A stretch of DNA of 64,000 nt, taken from the NCBI RefSeq assembly GCF_030463565.1, contig NC_134643.1, positions 7,486,657 through 7,550,656 of the forward strand, in the 5' to 3' direction. Source of the stretch: Pelecanus crispus. Taxonomy: Eukaryota > Chordata > Aves > Pelecaniformes > Pelecanidae. The notes beneath the pieces are model-generated. The model did not search any database and was not told the origin of the DNA. It saw nothing but the letters and a program-made list of their open reading frames with translations. Position numbers and translations under genes: made by a program. Every line of letters starts with the position of its first letter. The first letter of the stretch is position 1. Shown in pieces: positions 22,301-33,400 of the stretch.

Positions 22301-25300
22301 AAAAACACTCCTGTAGCTATTACAGGAAAAAAAAAAAAACAACCCAAACATTTACTCCAAGTTCTTGAACCGGAATAGAAAATAAGCCCAGTCACTTTTC
22401 TTAACGTGACTTTTATAACCATGTTTCAATGAATTCAGTTGGATTTTATGTACCAGAAAGTCCTCATCTTTTTAGAAGGATTTTGCAAAGCTCATGTTTC
22501 AGCTGAAAAAGAAAAAGGGTCACTGGTCTGCACAGACTTTAGCTGTGCTGGCAATTGTACGTGTCCACTTATCAGAGAGCACGGCCTAATCACCAAGCAT
22601 GCAAGACTGAATTCCGAACTATTTTGAAACTTTTCTTGCCACGATCTCAGACTGTGGCCTTGTGTAACCACTGTTTTCTGTAACTGTGAGCAGTGATACA
22701 TGCCTGCCCTTTTAGGATTTCTGAGAGCCGTTGATTGAGTGCTTGGCATTATTACAAAATGTATTTTCTGAGCTAAATGAGTTTATTTGCCCTGTGATGT
22801 TTCCTCATCTTTTATGTAATTCCTTCCACAGGGAAAAATCCCTAGGTATGAGCCCAGCAGTTTACTACTTTTAATGCAACTTGTATTTTAAGCTTTGCTA
22901 AAGGTATAGGCAGACAAGAAGCTTGTCTCCAGAATTTTCTATCAAGTTGGCCATAGGTCTGACCCCAGAAATCACAAGTAATCAGTAAGATGAACAAATC
23001 AGTTCCTATTGTCTAATGAGACACACTGCTGACAGCAAGGGAGGAAGCATAAGCAAAGGGAAAAGAGGATCTGGGAAAAAACCCACAACATCAAATTGTA
23101 GCAAAGGATGAAGTCCGAGAGGCCATTCATGTGGCTGGCACACTGCAGTCCTCTAGTGCAGGACAAGGAGCAAATAGGGCCCTTGTGGCCGTGCAGATCT
23201 TGAACTTAAAACTGAGAGATTCACCAACTAAAAAAAGAATATAGAGAAATGAAATGTAGTATATGATGCAGCTATAACTAGAGTACAGAAGCACAGTACA
23301 GCATCAGCTGGAGGCAGAAGGCAAATCAGAAGTGATTCAGGTGTCCAGTAAATTATAACTGAGCTGGAGGAACTCATGTAATTCTTACAACATGTTCTTC
23401 AGAAGAATTATTTTGATAGGCAATTGAAATAACAATAGCACTCCTACGGTTGTAAACGTGGCTACAAGTATTTTACATGTAGGAATTCTGGTATTGATTT
23501 TGGAAAGTATAATATTCCCACGTAACAGGAACTGGAAAAGGAGAGCTACATGTTCTCAAAAGGGCCTTCAAATGGCTTTGTGGTCACAAAAACAGCAGGA
23601 AAGGAGATGAGGTATATTATGTTCATTACAGGTACAAGAAGTAATTCGATTTGAAAGCATTCAGGGTATATTTTAAATAGCTTTGCATTCACTCCTAAAT
23701 CACTGCAGAACTAAAGTACAGGAAGATCCAAGAGAGAAACAGAAAAAAAATCAAGTTCCATTGGTTGTCCAAGGAGAAGAATATATATACCTCAGCTCAG
23801 TAAACACAGCTAAATGTTTTGTGTTAATGAATTTTTTTAAACACTGCAGAGAACACAAAGGACTAGATTATTGATCATGGTCCCATATTGCTGCAGCATT
23901 CAACAGAACTGGCAGATCATTACCCCTTGTCACCAAGTTATCGTTTGCTAAGCAGAAGGGGGGAAATGGCTGAAATCAGAACCACATCACTGTCCCCAGG
24001 AATCTTAGAGGAAAAAGATATCCCCAGTCTGTAAGAAATTAGACCTATCCAAGCTCCAAAAAGAAGGGGGGAAAAAAAAAAAAAAAAAGAAAGAAAAACT
24101 TAGGTTTTCTGTGTACAAAACAAACATCAAACAAAGTGTCTTGTTTTTAATCAGATATCCTTAAGTACAGCTTTGGCCTCTACTGTCATGGAGCAATAAT
24201 TAAAAAGTACTATAGGACATGTAGCATAAATATTTACAATGGAAGTGTTCCACCATCCTCTAAAGTTTGGTGAAACTCTTTATGCTAACAGCCTACAGGG
24301 TGAGGAAACTGGAAGTTGCCAGGTTTCCCTAGAAGAAAAAGAGAATTTTGTCACCTGCCTCGTCGGGTGCACAATTAAAACCTGCGGAAGCTGGCCCAGA
24401 AGCATAACTTCTGGTTTGCTAAATCCCCTATTTAGGGCCTAATGACACTTTGAGGATGTGTTGCACTTACCATAGTCAGTTTTAGAATGAGTTATTTTTA
24501 TTGCTTTATTATCTATTACTTTGATGGGCTAATAACATCTGCTTTTGCTTACAACAGCCTGACTGTGGGTTCCCAGAAACAGGAAGAAGGAAATAAGCTC
24601 AGCTGCTACTTTCATGGAAGAAAATATTCCAGCATCAGACCACATAGTTACTAAAGTGTTACAGAGCCACTTTTAATATATGGGCCAGTGGCAAAGGCAC
24701 AGTAACTACTCTCCCATATTAATCCCACGAAATGACTGAAAAAACTAAATAGCTTAAAATATGTAAGATCTAATTACAAACTTCCAATGACACTGAAGAG
24801 TACAATATTCCAAAGGACAAGAACTAAGAGGCATTGGGGGTAAGGGGGAGGATAAAATGAAAACGTTACCTGCAAAAACACAGGTCTTAGCAGACAACCC
24901 AAAAAGCTCAAAAATTAAACCCTTTATGCTGGAGAAATAGTCATATTAAAAACCTCCCAAGGGGAAAAGCCATAAATATATCCCAACAATGTGAGTCTCT
25001 TCTTTCCTGAAAAAGTTTCGTACCTTGAAACCTAAAGAAATTACAAGACTGTTTTCAGTCCAAGGAAGGAACGCGGGATAAAAGAAACTACATTTGTGTT
25101 AAACCTGCCTTTAACACCAAAGATTAACTTTTAAGAATTCACTTAAAAGAGAACAGAAACAAATATAGGCAGTTTAAATTAGGGTGAAAATAATCCTAAT
25201 AAGCACCCAGAAGTATCTTCAAATTCCTTCCTCAGTACGTGATATTTTCTGATCCTGTGAAGATGCGAGCACAATATTTTTTAAAAAAAAATCTTACTAC

Positions 25301-25861
25301 CTCCTTACTAATGTCTTTAGAACAGCAATTATCTAAATTCAAACCCTTTCAGAAAGCATCAAAGAAGGTACAGTCCTAAATGTTAAGGCAACTCTTAGTG
25401 GTTCATCATCTTAAAGGAACAGAAACAAGGCTGAGTTTCATGATCAACCGATTTGTATAGTGTCTCAGAGGTATCAGCATTACTTCTGAACATTGGAAAC
25501 GGCCTGAACAGACAATACAAGAAACAGCTGCAAAATCAAAAAAAAGGAAGCTTAAAATAATGCAACACTGTAGATTTCTCTCTCCCCATTGATCATTTGT
25601 ATGATTATTTCAACAAAGAGAAACACCACCTGTTTTAAACTCTCTGACCATCAGGAAGAAGCATTTTGTCTATTGAACAGATTTTGCAAACATAGAGGGT
25701 CTATAGCATTTCTTACTCTGCACTCACAAACATTTTGGTCAGTCTCAAATAATTGTTATTTAACAACAAAACATGTGTCAAACCCAAGCATGTTATACCT
25801 CTTCTTTAAGGACGAACTGTCTAGCAGGTTTTGGAACGTCTGTGGATGTCTCAGCTGCCAT
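16233..25861 (-). CDS. NUDT5: NUDT5, ADP-sugar pyrophosphatase (complete CDS, 9 exons)
   Basis: NUDT5 is a dimeric Nudix hydrolase that cleaves ADP-ribose and related ADP-sugars to AMP and sugar phosphate. In mammals it can also make ATP from ADP-ribose and pyrophosphate in the nucleus. Nine coding exons (63, 68, 53, 108, 96, 102, 9, 54 and 110 nt) join in frame to 220 codons plus TAA; the human protein has 219. The Nudix box G-x5-E-x7-RELEEETGY spans residues 98-120, with metal-binding Glu113, Glu116 and Glu117. Trp28, Trp46 and Arg51, which contact substrate in the human enzyme, are present, as is Thr45, the human phospho-switch residue. The start ATG (25859-25861) has A at -3 and G at +4 and lies in an internal exon, as in human. 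The gene is divergent from CDC123 and convergent with SEC61A2. The 9-nt exon and a weak GTCTTT donor are unusual. Confidence 0.97.
16615..16668 (-). CDS. NUDT5: NUDT5 exon, residues 167-185
   Basis: It encodes [17 protein letters not shown] with the split Glu codon in front and the first base of the next Glu behind. Acceptor cttctctcctag, donor GTAAGA. Confidence 0.96.
16669..17372 (-). other. NUDT5 intron after the microexon
   Basis: A 704-bp intron separating the microexon from the residues 167-185 exon. No repeat or other feature is recognised. Confidence 0.75.
17373..17381 (-). CDS. NUDT5: NUDT5 9-nt microexon, residues 164-167 (Asp-Asp-Gly and part of Glu)
   Basis: Minus-strand ATGATGGAG sits between acceptor AATTGCAG, preceded by a T12 tract, and donor GTACGT. 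With the flanking split codons it gives Asp-Asp-Gly-Glu. This restores the human-length stretch (human Gly-Asp-Gly-Glu-Phe). Without it the protein is three residues short here. Glu167 corresponds to human Glu166, reported as the catalytic base in loop L9. Phase is 1 in and 1 out, so skipping also keeps the frame. Confidence 0.85.
17382..17793 (-). other. NUDT5 intron before the microexon
   Basis: A 412-bp intron. Its 3' end on the transcript strand is a T12 tract, AATTGCAG, which gives the microexon a strong polypyrimidine tract. Confidence 0.75.
17794..17895 (-). CDS. NUDT5: NUDT5 exon, residues 130-164
   Basis: It encodes [20 protein letters not shown] and [13 protein letters not shown] with split codons at both ends. 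DPGLSN and TINGD are conserved in the family. Acceptor ttcttggcag, donor GTGAGT. Confidence 0.96.
18329..18333. repeat. Left target-site duplication of the solo LTR
   Basis: CTCAC, identical to the five bases directly after the LTR (18884-18888). Confidence 0.85.
18334..18883 (+). mobile_element. Solo LTR of an avian endogenous retrovirus (ERVL-like)
   Basis: The element begins TGTCCTGGTTTTGGCTGGG and ends AACCATGACA, i.e. TG...CA termini. It is flanked on both sides by CTCAC (18329-18333 and 18884-18888), a 5-bp target duplication typical of class III/ERVL elements. It is 550 bp, with no retroviral coding sequence next to it. The opening is a familiar avian LTR sequence. It includes an internal G-rich run (18597-18625) and an ATTAAA. 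Confidence 0.88.
18884..18888. repeat. Right target-site duplication of the solo LTR
   Basis: CTCAC, identical to the five bases directly before the LTR (18329-18333). The perfect match argues for a recent insertion or strong preservation. Confidence 0.85.
19474..19569 (-). CDS. NUDT5: NUDT5 exon with the Nudix box, residues 98-130
   Basis: It encodes [20 protein letters not shown] then [11 protein letters not shown]. This is the catalytic Nudix helix with metal-binding Glu113, Glu116 and Glu117. The donor is GTCTTTGC, a weak 5' splice site, followed at once by a T15 run on the transcript strand. Confidence 0.96.
19570..20098 (-). other. NUDT5 intron
   Basis: A 529-bp intron. I see no repeat or other feature in it. 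Confidence 0.75.
20099..20206 (-). CDS. NUDT5: NUDT5 exon, residues 62-98
   Basis: It encodes [20 protein letters not shown] and [15 protein letters not shown], the core Nudix beta strands with Gln-Phe-Arg. Acceptor ctatttgtag, donor GTAAGT. Confidence 0.97.
20207..20905 (-). other. NUDT5 intron
   Basis: A 699-bp intron without a recognisable feature. Confidence 0.75.
20906..20958 (-). CDS. NUDT5: NUDT5 exon, residues 44-62
   Basis: It encodes [17 protein letters not shown] flanked by split Arg and Gly codons, including Thr45, Trp46 and Arg51. It carries one residue more than human in the variable stretch after KRT, which explains 220 versus 219 residues. Donor GTAAGA. Confidence 0.95.
20959..22092 (-). 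other. NUDT5 intron
   Basis: A 1.13-kb intron. Open frames up to 107 codons on the minus strand here lack splice or product support and look like chance. Confidence 0.75.
22093..22160 (-). CDS. NUDT5: NUDT5 exon, residues 22-44
   Basis: It encodes [20 protein letters not shown], then KT and two bases of Arg. It aligns with the human segment around Trp28. Acceptor ctttattttag, donor GTAATT. Confidence 0.93.
22161..25798 (-). other. NUDT5 first coding-region intron
   Basis: A 3.6-kb AT-rich intron with an A17 run at 24072-24088. I recognise no mobile element or RNA gene. Confidence 0.7.
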
Positions 25862-25888
25862 TTTCAGGAATGTCAGGCTTTTCCCCTC
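25799..25888 (-). CDS. NUDT5: NUDT5 first coding exon, residues 1-21, with some 5' UTR
   Basis: Coding part is 25799-25861: [20 protein letters not shown] then E. The acceptor ctttgcacag suggests that the exon starts at 25888, leaving 27 nt of 5' UTR here. The donor is GTATAAC, somewhat weak. The N-terminus is poorly conserved across the family, so I rely on frame and on the join to the next exon. Confidence 0.88.
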
Positions 25889-28800
25889 CTGTGCAAAGTC
25901 CAGATTACTACGAAACAAAGTCAATATTTGCTTTCAGAGTAAAGTTAAAAGGTTCATTTCTGCACTCTAAATTAACAAATAAGACTTGCTGGAGAAAGTT
26001 AGGGACATGTGATGGCAAGTGCAATTCACATTTTCAGCTCCGCCTGATGGTTTCAGACAAACAATTCAAAGGAGAAGCGGAAGTTTGGGTCAACTCCCCG
26101 ACTTACGTAGTTGTAACAGTCCTATCAGCTGCCAAGTAACTATGCTGGCTGAGGATACCCTCCTTAACCATTCAAAGGTCAGACACACACACAGACAAAA
26201 CTGATCCGTTTCAGTCAAACTGTTTCATTCTCATCTGGGTGAAATGCTCTGTCAACACAGCATTACCACAACAGGACTATGCACTCCACTGTGAAAGTGG
26301 AAAAAAACCTTATACCAAGAGGACTTCAGTAGTAAAAATTGTCTGCTATTGAGAAAGAATCAGAACTAGCACCTACCTCCACCTTACACACATCACAAAT
26401 AAACAGATAAATGACTCAATTCTTCCCCCCAAAAACAAGGTCAAAAAGTCACCCACATGTTGCAAGTCTAGGTGGCACGTGGAGCTAGCGTGACCAAAGC
26501 ACATCAGTCTCTCGTGCTGGGAATCACGTGGCTAACACCGTGCAAAAGGCAGTTGAGTATTGCCCAAAGCAAGGCTCTGCACCTGCAGCTCAATGCCTCA
26601 GCCTGCGTCCTAACGCTCCCTAGCAAGGTAAGATTGTCCACTCACTCTCAGTCCAGTTCTAGCTGAAAGGCACACAAAGCAGCAGAAAAATACGATGCAT
26701 TAGAGATTCACCATTAGTCCCCTGTCTTGCTGCAGAGCTACAGGGCACTTTCAGCACAGAAACTATTATTCCAAGGAAGCTCATCTCTGATATTAAGTTG
26801 TAATACTGAAAATCAGCATGAATTATAAGCAAAAAGACAAAGCAAAGAAACAAACCAGTTTAAACACCAGGAGAGACGAGAGAATCTTAAAGATCTCTAT
26901 CGTTCTTAGCGTTGATTGTCATAAACTTTCCATAAAGTCAACAGGAATATTTCCCTTGACTTCAGCTAGGGTTCAACAAGGCTCTGTGGGGTTTCTAGCA
27001 ATGAACAGTACCAGAAGTGAGTGATGACCTTCTCTGTCATACCCAATTTTAGCACTTTTATTTTTTACTTCATCTTTATCCTTTTATGATAACATCTACA
27101 GCACATCTGTGAAACATTTAAGAGCATGGAGCAACAATCAGCTTTCTTACATATTAGATCTGCATTTAACTCCACAAAGTAGCTAAAAGGAATAGGTAGT
27201 ACAAAATATTTCTGGCTATCAGCAGGGTTAAAACTAACGTACATAAATCCATTTCCTTGGTATGTACACAGGGCAGGCTCTTCCTTAAGACAGTCTTGTT
27301 GGATGAAGCAGGTCATAGTGGTCAAACGTTCAGATTGTTTTTATGTAACATAAATCCTGAAAAGGAACCCTGACTTATTAAACCCAATTCTGTTCTTTCA
27401 AAAATATGTTCTGTAATCCTTTCTTAAAGCAATGAAGCTCCGTCTTAGAACTATGTAGGTTTACTATCTACCTTGCCACTATTTGTATGCAAAACTGTTC
27501 TAGAACCTCACTTGCTTATCTTCCAGTTTCTATCCCATGTTAGCTCAGTTAGCCATCACCCATTTGTTCTTGAGCCAGCAATGTTTCAAACTCTCTTCAC
27601 TTAGGATTTAAGAGCTGTAGCTGGACAATGGCCATGGTCTCTTGCTGTGACTCTAAAATACAAGATCAAGCTTTCCACCAAACTTATGCAAAAGAAGTGC
27701 TGTCAGACAGCAGTTCCAAGAGGTTCCTGGTCATCCAGAGGAAACAGTCAAAGGAGGCTCTGTGTGATGCCTGAAGCGTACAGCTTTAAAGTTTTAAAAA
27801 TATAAAAACCTCACACACCTAGCTACCACAAACTCGCCTCCTATGTTTGGAATGAATTGTAGCCTTTTTAACTGACAATATAAACATATCAAGAGAGCAG
27901 ACAGTGAACCATATCCTTGTTAAACTTTTTTTTGATTGGGCTGAGTAAGTCTTCCTCTTTTAGTCCCTCTCACAGGAAATCCTGTTCTGTTGATCACACT
28001 AATCCTTCACATAAGCTTGCAATTATCAATGTATCTTTCTCAAATGCAGATTACCACAATAGTACCCTAAATCCCACAAGCACCTATAGTAATGGTTTGT
28101 ACAACAGTATTAATACTTACCTATATCAGTTACAAATACGTATTAGAACCTCATCTCATGACAGAACCTTTTCAACACTGCTTGCTCTCTTCTGCAGCAG
28201 AGAGATTCAAGGGTGGCTTGCGACTTAAAATAAAAAAGTATACAGCTTCAGTGGTTTGAATTATCACTAAAATCTAAAATAGGTGAAAATGAGAGGAAGA
28301 CTCATCTCAGCTTCTGTAGTTTTGATCTCCTCCACAAGTGGGTGCAATGACTCTACATATGAGTGACATTTTAAAAAGTTCCACCAAAAAAGTAATTTTT
28401 TCCAAATTCAGCTGACTGTCTAAAAGTGAGAATTTCTGCTGTTAGAAAGCTGAAATACCATTTAGTTAAATGAAGGCTGCAATTCTGGTACCTCGCATTA
28501 GTTATACTGTTAAGGACAGCTACACCTTTTGTTCATAAACAAAATTACCTGCAGCTGAAAATGAAAATTAATGCTACAATGTTACGTTTCTAAAGCCCTA
28601 TATTAGGTTTCAGAATAGGTCTTGTCCTGTCAGACAGGAAGGTTACTCTATCTCATAAAATTACCACTACATCATTTGAATTAAAAATGCAACATAGCTC
28701 ACACAGCAGCCCGGGAACCTGACGTACGATTACATGAACTCTATGAATACAAATTTTTAACAGTTATCAGTGCAATTTTAAGAATATGTCCAAGTGTCCA

Positions 28801-29870
28801 CATTTATCAGTCTTCTTAGCACAAATCAACAGCACTTGAACTGTAAATTATTGGAAAAAAAAATGTTTGGCCCACTTCTACCTTCTCTGATGATTTCTGT
28901 GGCTAGCGTTACAGGCTACTGCCGGCAAACAACGCTACTTGTTGCATTTCTTTCATGTGGGGGTCAAACTACGACCTGAAACAGGTGTACCATTTATAAA
29001 ACTTTATTCCCATTGCTTATTCCCTCATTAAGCGGCTTCCTTTCAAGGCAATGACCAACCATTCTACAGCTTCCAAATTATCCTTCCCAGGAGTTAAAAT
29101 CTTAAGCCAACTGAGGCCTGTGAATCAGCTTAGAGAGCAGCCAAGCTATTGGGGCTTTACATTAACCTATCCAAGTCACGACAGATGGATCAGCTTTTCT
29201 AAATCACTTTTCAGAAGATAATCTCTGATCCAAATTACACATCCCAGCTGACAGCAACCAGACAGAATGGAAGCTCAGCAATGGTGTCCTAAGGCAAGCT
29301 CAAGGTAAAACAAAATACAGGGTTTCTTACAAAGAATGTGCAAAAGGGACACCGGCAGATTTAACCAACAGTATGCCGAGATACATGCGCGGCAGATGAA
29401 CATCACTAAAAGTCACTTTAAGCTTGTTACCATCAGTCAGTGCACTTGCATTTCAGCAATATGATTCTAGCAACAAAATCAATTAATTAGCAGAAGTTGA
29501 CGGGAGAGAGAGAGAAGGAAAAAGCGGGGAAAATGTTTCATTTTTGTCATGGTATTTAGCAGCGGGGATGACCTACTCAGCACCAAATAAAATACGGAAA
29601 AATAACTGGTTCTCGCCCTGCAGAACAGACAACAAAGACGATCCTGCATAAGCTGAAGAGGGTTAGCGGCACCCCCATGTTGTTATCATCCTCCCAGACA
29701 GCTGATGTGTGAGAGGGCGTGGGGCAGCCTCGAAAAGCAGATGCGAGAGCACCTGAGGAAAGCGTCGGACGGGAACGACTCGGCCCCGCACGCAGGGGAC
29801 AGGATGACGGCAGAACCACGGCGCTTAAGAGGAACATACTATTCAGTTACTACTTGGCGCTCCCCAAAAC
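25889..29870 (-). other. NUDT5 5' intron, between the start-codon exon and the promoter
   Basis: About 4 kb that must be intron if NUDT5 transcription starts in the CpG island near 30,000. No additional coding exon is visible. The exact end of the non-coding first exon is not fixed: minus-strand GTAAGG at 29938-29943 and GTACGT at 30041-30046 are two candidate donors. Confidence 0.55.
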
Positions 29871-30122
29871 ACAGTGAAATGCGGCCCCGTCGCGGTAGAG
29901 CTCCGTTACAAGGCTGGAGAGATGAGACCTTACGCGAGCACCCGCAAAGCAAGAAAGCCAAGCCTGCCAGGCGGGGAAAGCACGCGCAGCGTCCCTGAGG
30001 CCACCCGTGCTTCCAACGTAACCGCCTCAAAGCCACGCACACGTACGGGGCCGGGAGAGCGGCCCGGCGGGAGAGGGGAGCCGCTACCGCGGGGGCGGGG
30101 AGCTCGGGGTGGCCGGGCGGGA

Positions 30123-30145
30123 CCGGGGCCGGGGCCGGGGCCGGG
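30123..30145 (+). repeat. Short GGGGCC repeat in the shared promoter
   Basis: Just over three tandem GGGGCC units, followed 30 bp later by four GGCGA units (30175-30194). The four G-runs can in principle form a G-quadruplex on the + strand. Confidence 0.85.
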
Positions 30146-30174
30146 CAGCGGTGAGGCGGCGGCGGCTGAGACAC

Positions 30175-30194
30175 GGCGAGGCGAGGCGAGGCGA
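30175..30194 (+). repeat. (GGCGA)4 microsatellite
   Basis: Four perfect pentamer units within the bidirectional promoter, likely in or near the 5' UTR of one of the two genes. Confidence 0.85.
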
Positions 30195-30356
30195 GGAGGC
30201 GCGAGCCGTGTGCGCCGCCGAGGTGGGGCCGGGTGGCCCCGCGTCGTGTGCGCCGCCGATGGCGGGCCGGGTAGCGCCGAGAGCTGCGGGGAGGTTCCGG
30301 GAGGAGCGGGAGCTTCCGGGAGCAGCGGGGCGCAGCTGGGCCGGGTTGAGGGGAGG

Positions 30357-30430
30357 ATGAAGAAGGAGCAGGTAGCGCACTGCCAGTTCTCCGTGTGGTA
30401 CCCGCTCTTCCGGGCCGTCACCATCCGCAG
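30357..30430 (+). CDS. CDC123: CDC123 exon 1, residues 1-25
   Basis: It encodes [20 protein letters not shown] and VTIR plus two bases of Ser, within the CpG island. Donor GTGAGG. The 5' UTR start is not determined. Confidence 0.96.
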
Positions 30431-33400
30431 GTGAGGGGAGCGAGGGGCGCGCTGCGGGGCTGGCGGCGGCTGGGCCCTGGCGCCGTGGGGCTGGGCCGGG
30501 TGCAGGCCGGGGCGGCTGTGGGGCGGAGGGGAGCTGCGTGGGGTGAGGTGAAGGTGGGGAGGCGTGTGGGGCTGCGCGGGGTCGGGTCGGAAATGGGCTC
30601 GTGTTGGGCGGGATACAGGGAGCCTGTGTGGGGCAGAGCTGGGATGGGGGTGGGGAAGGCTTGATGCAGCCGTCAGCTGCAGCCCCAGGAGCCGGCGTCT
30701 CGTCCCTACACCCTGAGGGGGAGTTTTGGGCAGCCCCGGGGGTGGGCCCAGCACCCCCGGGCTCCCTGCTCTCCTGCTGGGACTCTGCGCTGAGCACCGG
30801 CTGATGCTCGCATCGCTGCTGTTCCTGCTCGGTTGCTCAAAGAAACCGAGGCTGAACATACCCAAACCAAGTGGGTGACTCCGTGTTTCTCTGCATTTCT
30901 GGAAGCTGTGGCAAATTCCGCAGTTTCTAAGGTGCTGCTGCAGGTCGTGAGATGCTTGCGAGAACTACCAGTAACTCAGGAAAGTCAAGCTCAAGGTAGT
31001 TGCCCTGGTGGATCAAAAAGCGCTGACATCAGGCTTTTAGTAATCAAAGCATTTAATCCTGTGTGTTTTTTAGTGTTTAGCACATGCACAGTTTCGGTAA
31101 GTTTAGTGATAGTCCTGCATTTTTGGACCATTTGGGTGGTATAGGCAAATTTTGGTTTGGATCTCAGAAGGGAAACCTTTAGTTTGAGCAACCTGTCTTC
31201 TCCTTCTCACTTGGCCACACACACTCTTTCTTTGAATTTCTCAGAGCTTTGAAGGAGTAGGGTATTTTTGTGCATTTTGTCTAAAATTTTTGCCTCTTTC
31301 TCCTCTCCTTCCCTGGAGGGAAAATGACCATTGCTTTTTGGGAAGGGATGAGATGGGAGAAAGAGAAATGGGTTTTTTCATAGTGTTAGAGAATAAAACG
31401 TACTGTTATTGAGGTATGTTCTATTAAAAAACAAATTCTTTTTTTTTTCAACTCTTGTTATTATTTTAACAAGTAATATTAATAATAAATTATTAAAGAA
31501 ATTCTCATGTTTCTTCCAGTGTTATACTTCCCCTACCAGAGAATGTGAAAGAATATTTGCTGGATGATGGAACGCTTGTGGTTTCTGGAAGGTAAAGAGT
31601 GTTTTCCCCCCACCCTCCAAGTATTAATACTATTTTATATGCACAGCGCTATTTTGTATACACATACTATATTTTGCATAATGAGTTTTTTAAGTTTGAC
31701 CAGTCTGGCTGCAGTAAACCTCGTACTGTATAGGCATGTGACTGGGCTGATAGTTGCTGTTAGTAAAACTTGACTTGCTGGTGCCTGATGCAGAGCCTAA
31801 AATCATAGAATTGCGGAATGGTTTGGGTTGGAAGGGACCTGAAAGCTCATCTGTTCCAACCCCCCTGCCATGGGCAGGGACACCTTCCACCAGACCAGGT
31901 TGCTCAGAGCCCCGTCCAACCTGGCCTTGAACACTTCCAGGGACTGGGCATCCGCAACCTCTCTGGGCAACCTGTTCCAGTGCCTCACCACCAAATCCAT
32001 GTAATAAGACTTCATTCCAGACCAAGTGGAGACAGTTCTTTCATTGTTTTTTCTCCGCCTTTCCGTGTGGAGCTTACCAGTCTCTCGGGTGCACAGGCTG
32101 CTGGTTTGTGCTTGGTTGCTTTGATGCGGTTAGCTCCAGCTCAGAGGCTTGACCTGTCCCACACCATTCACGTGCCTGCTGCCTTATCCAGGGGTGAAGT
32201 GACATTACGCGAGTTTAATTCTCAATAAGATAAGCTATATATAAAATCTTAGTAATTATTGAGTTTGTATAATCATTTGCATGCATATAATCCATGCATA
32301 TGACAAGGCTGAATGTCCTGTGTGTATACCTATGTCAAGATTTCAGATGGAGAAGAATGAGGTGGATAGGTATGAGAAACAGTTGGTAAGAACCCAGGCC
32401 TTGTTCTTTGTTTTCTGCTTAGAATCTCACTGTATGGCTTCCTTGTAAAATGATTATTGCATGCGTACATCTTGTTAGTGATCAGACCCAGAAACCAGCC
32501 CAGACTCCAGCATTTCCTACCTGGTAGTTTGCCTCTCACAGAGCACCCAATTAGGCTGTGAGTGTAAGGGAGCTATGTCTAAATTCTCAGGAGTCAATGT
32601 ATATAAAATTGAAGCTGTTTAAAACACCTTGTAAAGGTGAAAGATCTTTTCTAATTTTTTTTTTTTTTTTTTTTTTTTTAAATAAAAGGTATCCAGAAAA
32701 TTAGAATTCTTTTTAAAACCATTTTGGATAGAAAGTAATATTGTCACCTGCTTCTACAGAATTGTGCAACTTGTTTAGCAGCAGCCATTTATTTTTTAAT
32801 AAGCCTTCAGAAAAGCTGAAACTGAGGGTTTGACTTTACAGCTACGTTATACAAACAATTTCTGCTGTCTTCGATGGAATAGTGGACAGCTGTATAAATG
32901 ACTTAAATTACATTTTTTAAGATGTTTCCCATTTAAAATCCCTCTTAGAAACCATGTTTTCTCCGAGTTGAACTTTCTTGGCTAGAAGTGAATGTTACCT
33001 TCTTGCAGTCAAGGCCAAGATTGCTTTTAGTCTTCAGTGAACTGGTATCTGACCTCTAGATCTCAAAAACTGAATTGATAGTTTAACCCCATGGAAGTGC
33101 ATGAAGGGACTGCAGAGACTTAGCTTGTTGAAGAGTTGGCTTTTGGCAGGGACGTACATTTGAACTTACCGTGCTTGCTACACTGACTTGCTGTGAATAA
33201 GTCGTCTTCAAGAGCTTGGTCTTCTCCTTTAATATCTTCACACTTAGTTACATTGGCTAAAGAACTTAAAAAGTCACCTAAAACTTCAAAGGAATATTTG
33301 CAATCAAGTGCATTCTCCCAGATATGCTAATGTTTACAACAGCAGATCTCACCTATGTAGAAAAAGGAACTGTTCAGGAGGAAGCAGCTAATGACTGCAT

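Larger units (their letters stand above)
29870..30700. promoter_or_regulatory. Shared CpG-island promoter of NUDT5 (-) and CDC123 (+)
   Basis: A very GC- and CpG-rich block sits between divergent NUDT5 and CDC123 and covers CDC123 exon 1. It contains (GGGGCC)n at 30123-30145, (GGCGA)4 at 30175-30194, and ETS-type TTCCGG cores at about 30294 and 30314 with another inside exon 1. No TATA box is seen, as expected for a housekeeping bidirectional promoter. Start sites cannot be placed from sequence alone. Confidence 0.85.

Noticed and set aside
29930-30865. 311-codon minus-strand open frame, with a 237-codon companion (30084-30797) and a 186-codon + strand frame (29874-30434)
   Set aside because: All lie in the CpG island, where stop codons are rare. 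Composition is Pro/Arg/Ala/Gly-rich low complexity and the CDC123 first exon overlaps in another frame.
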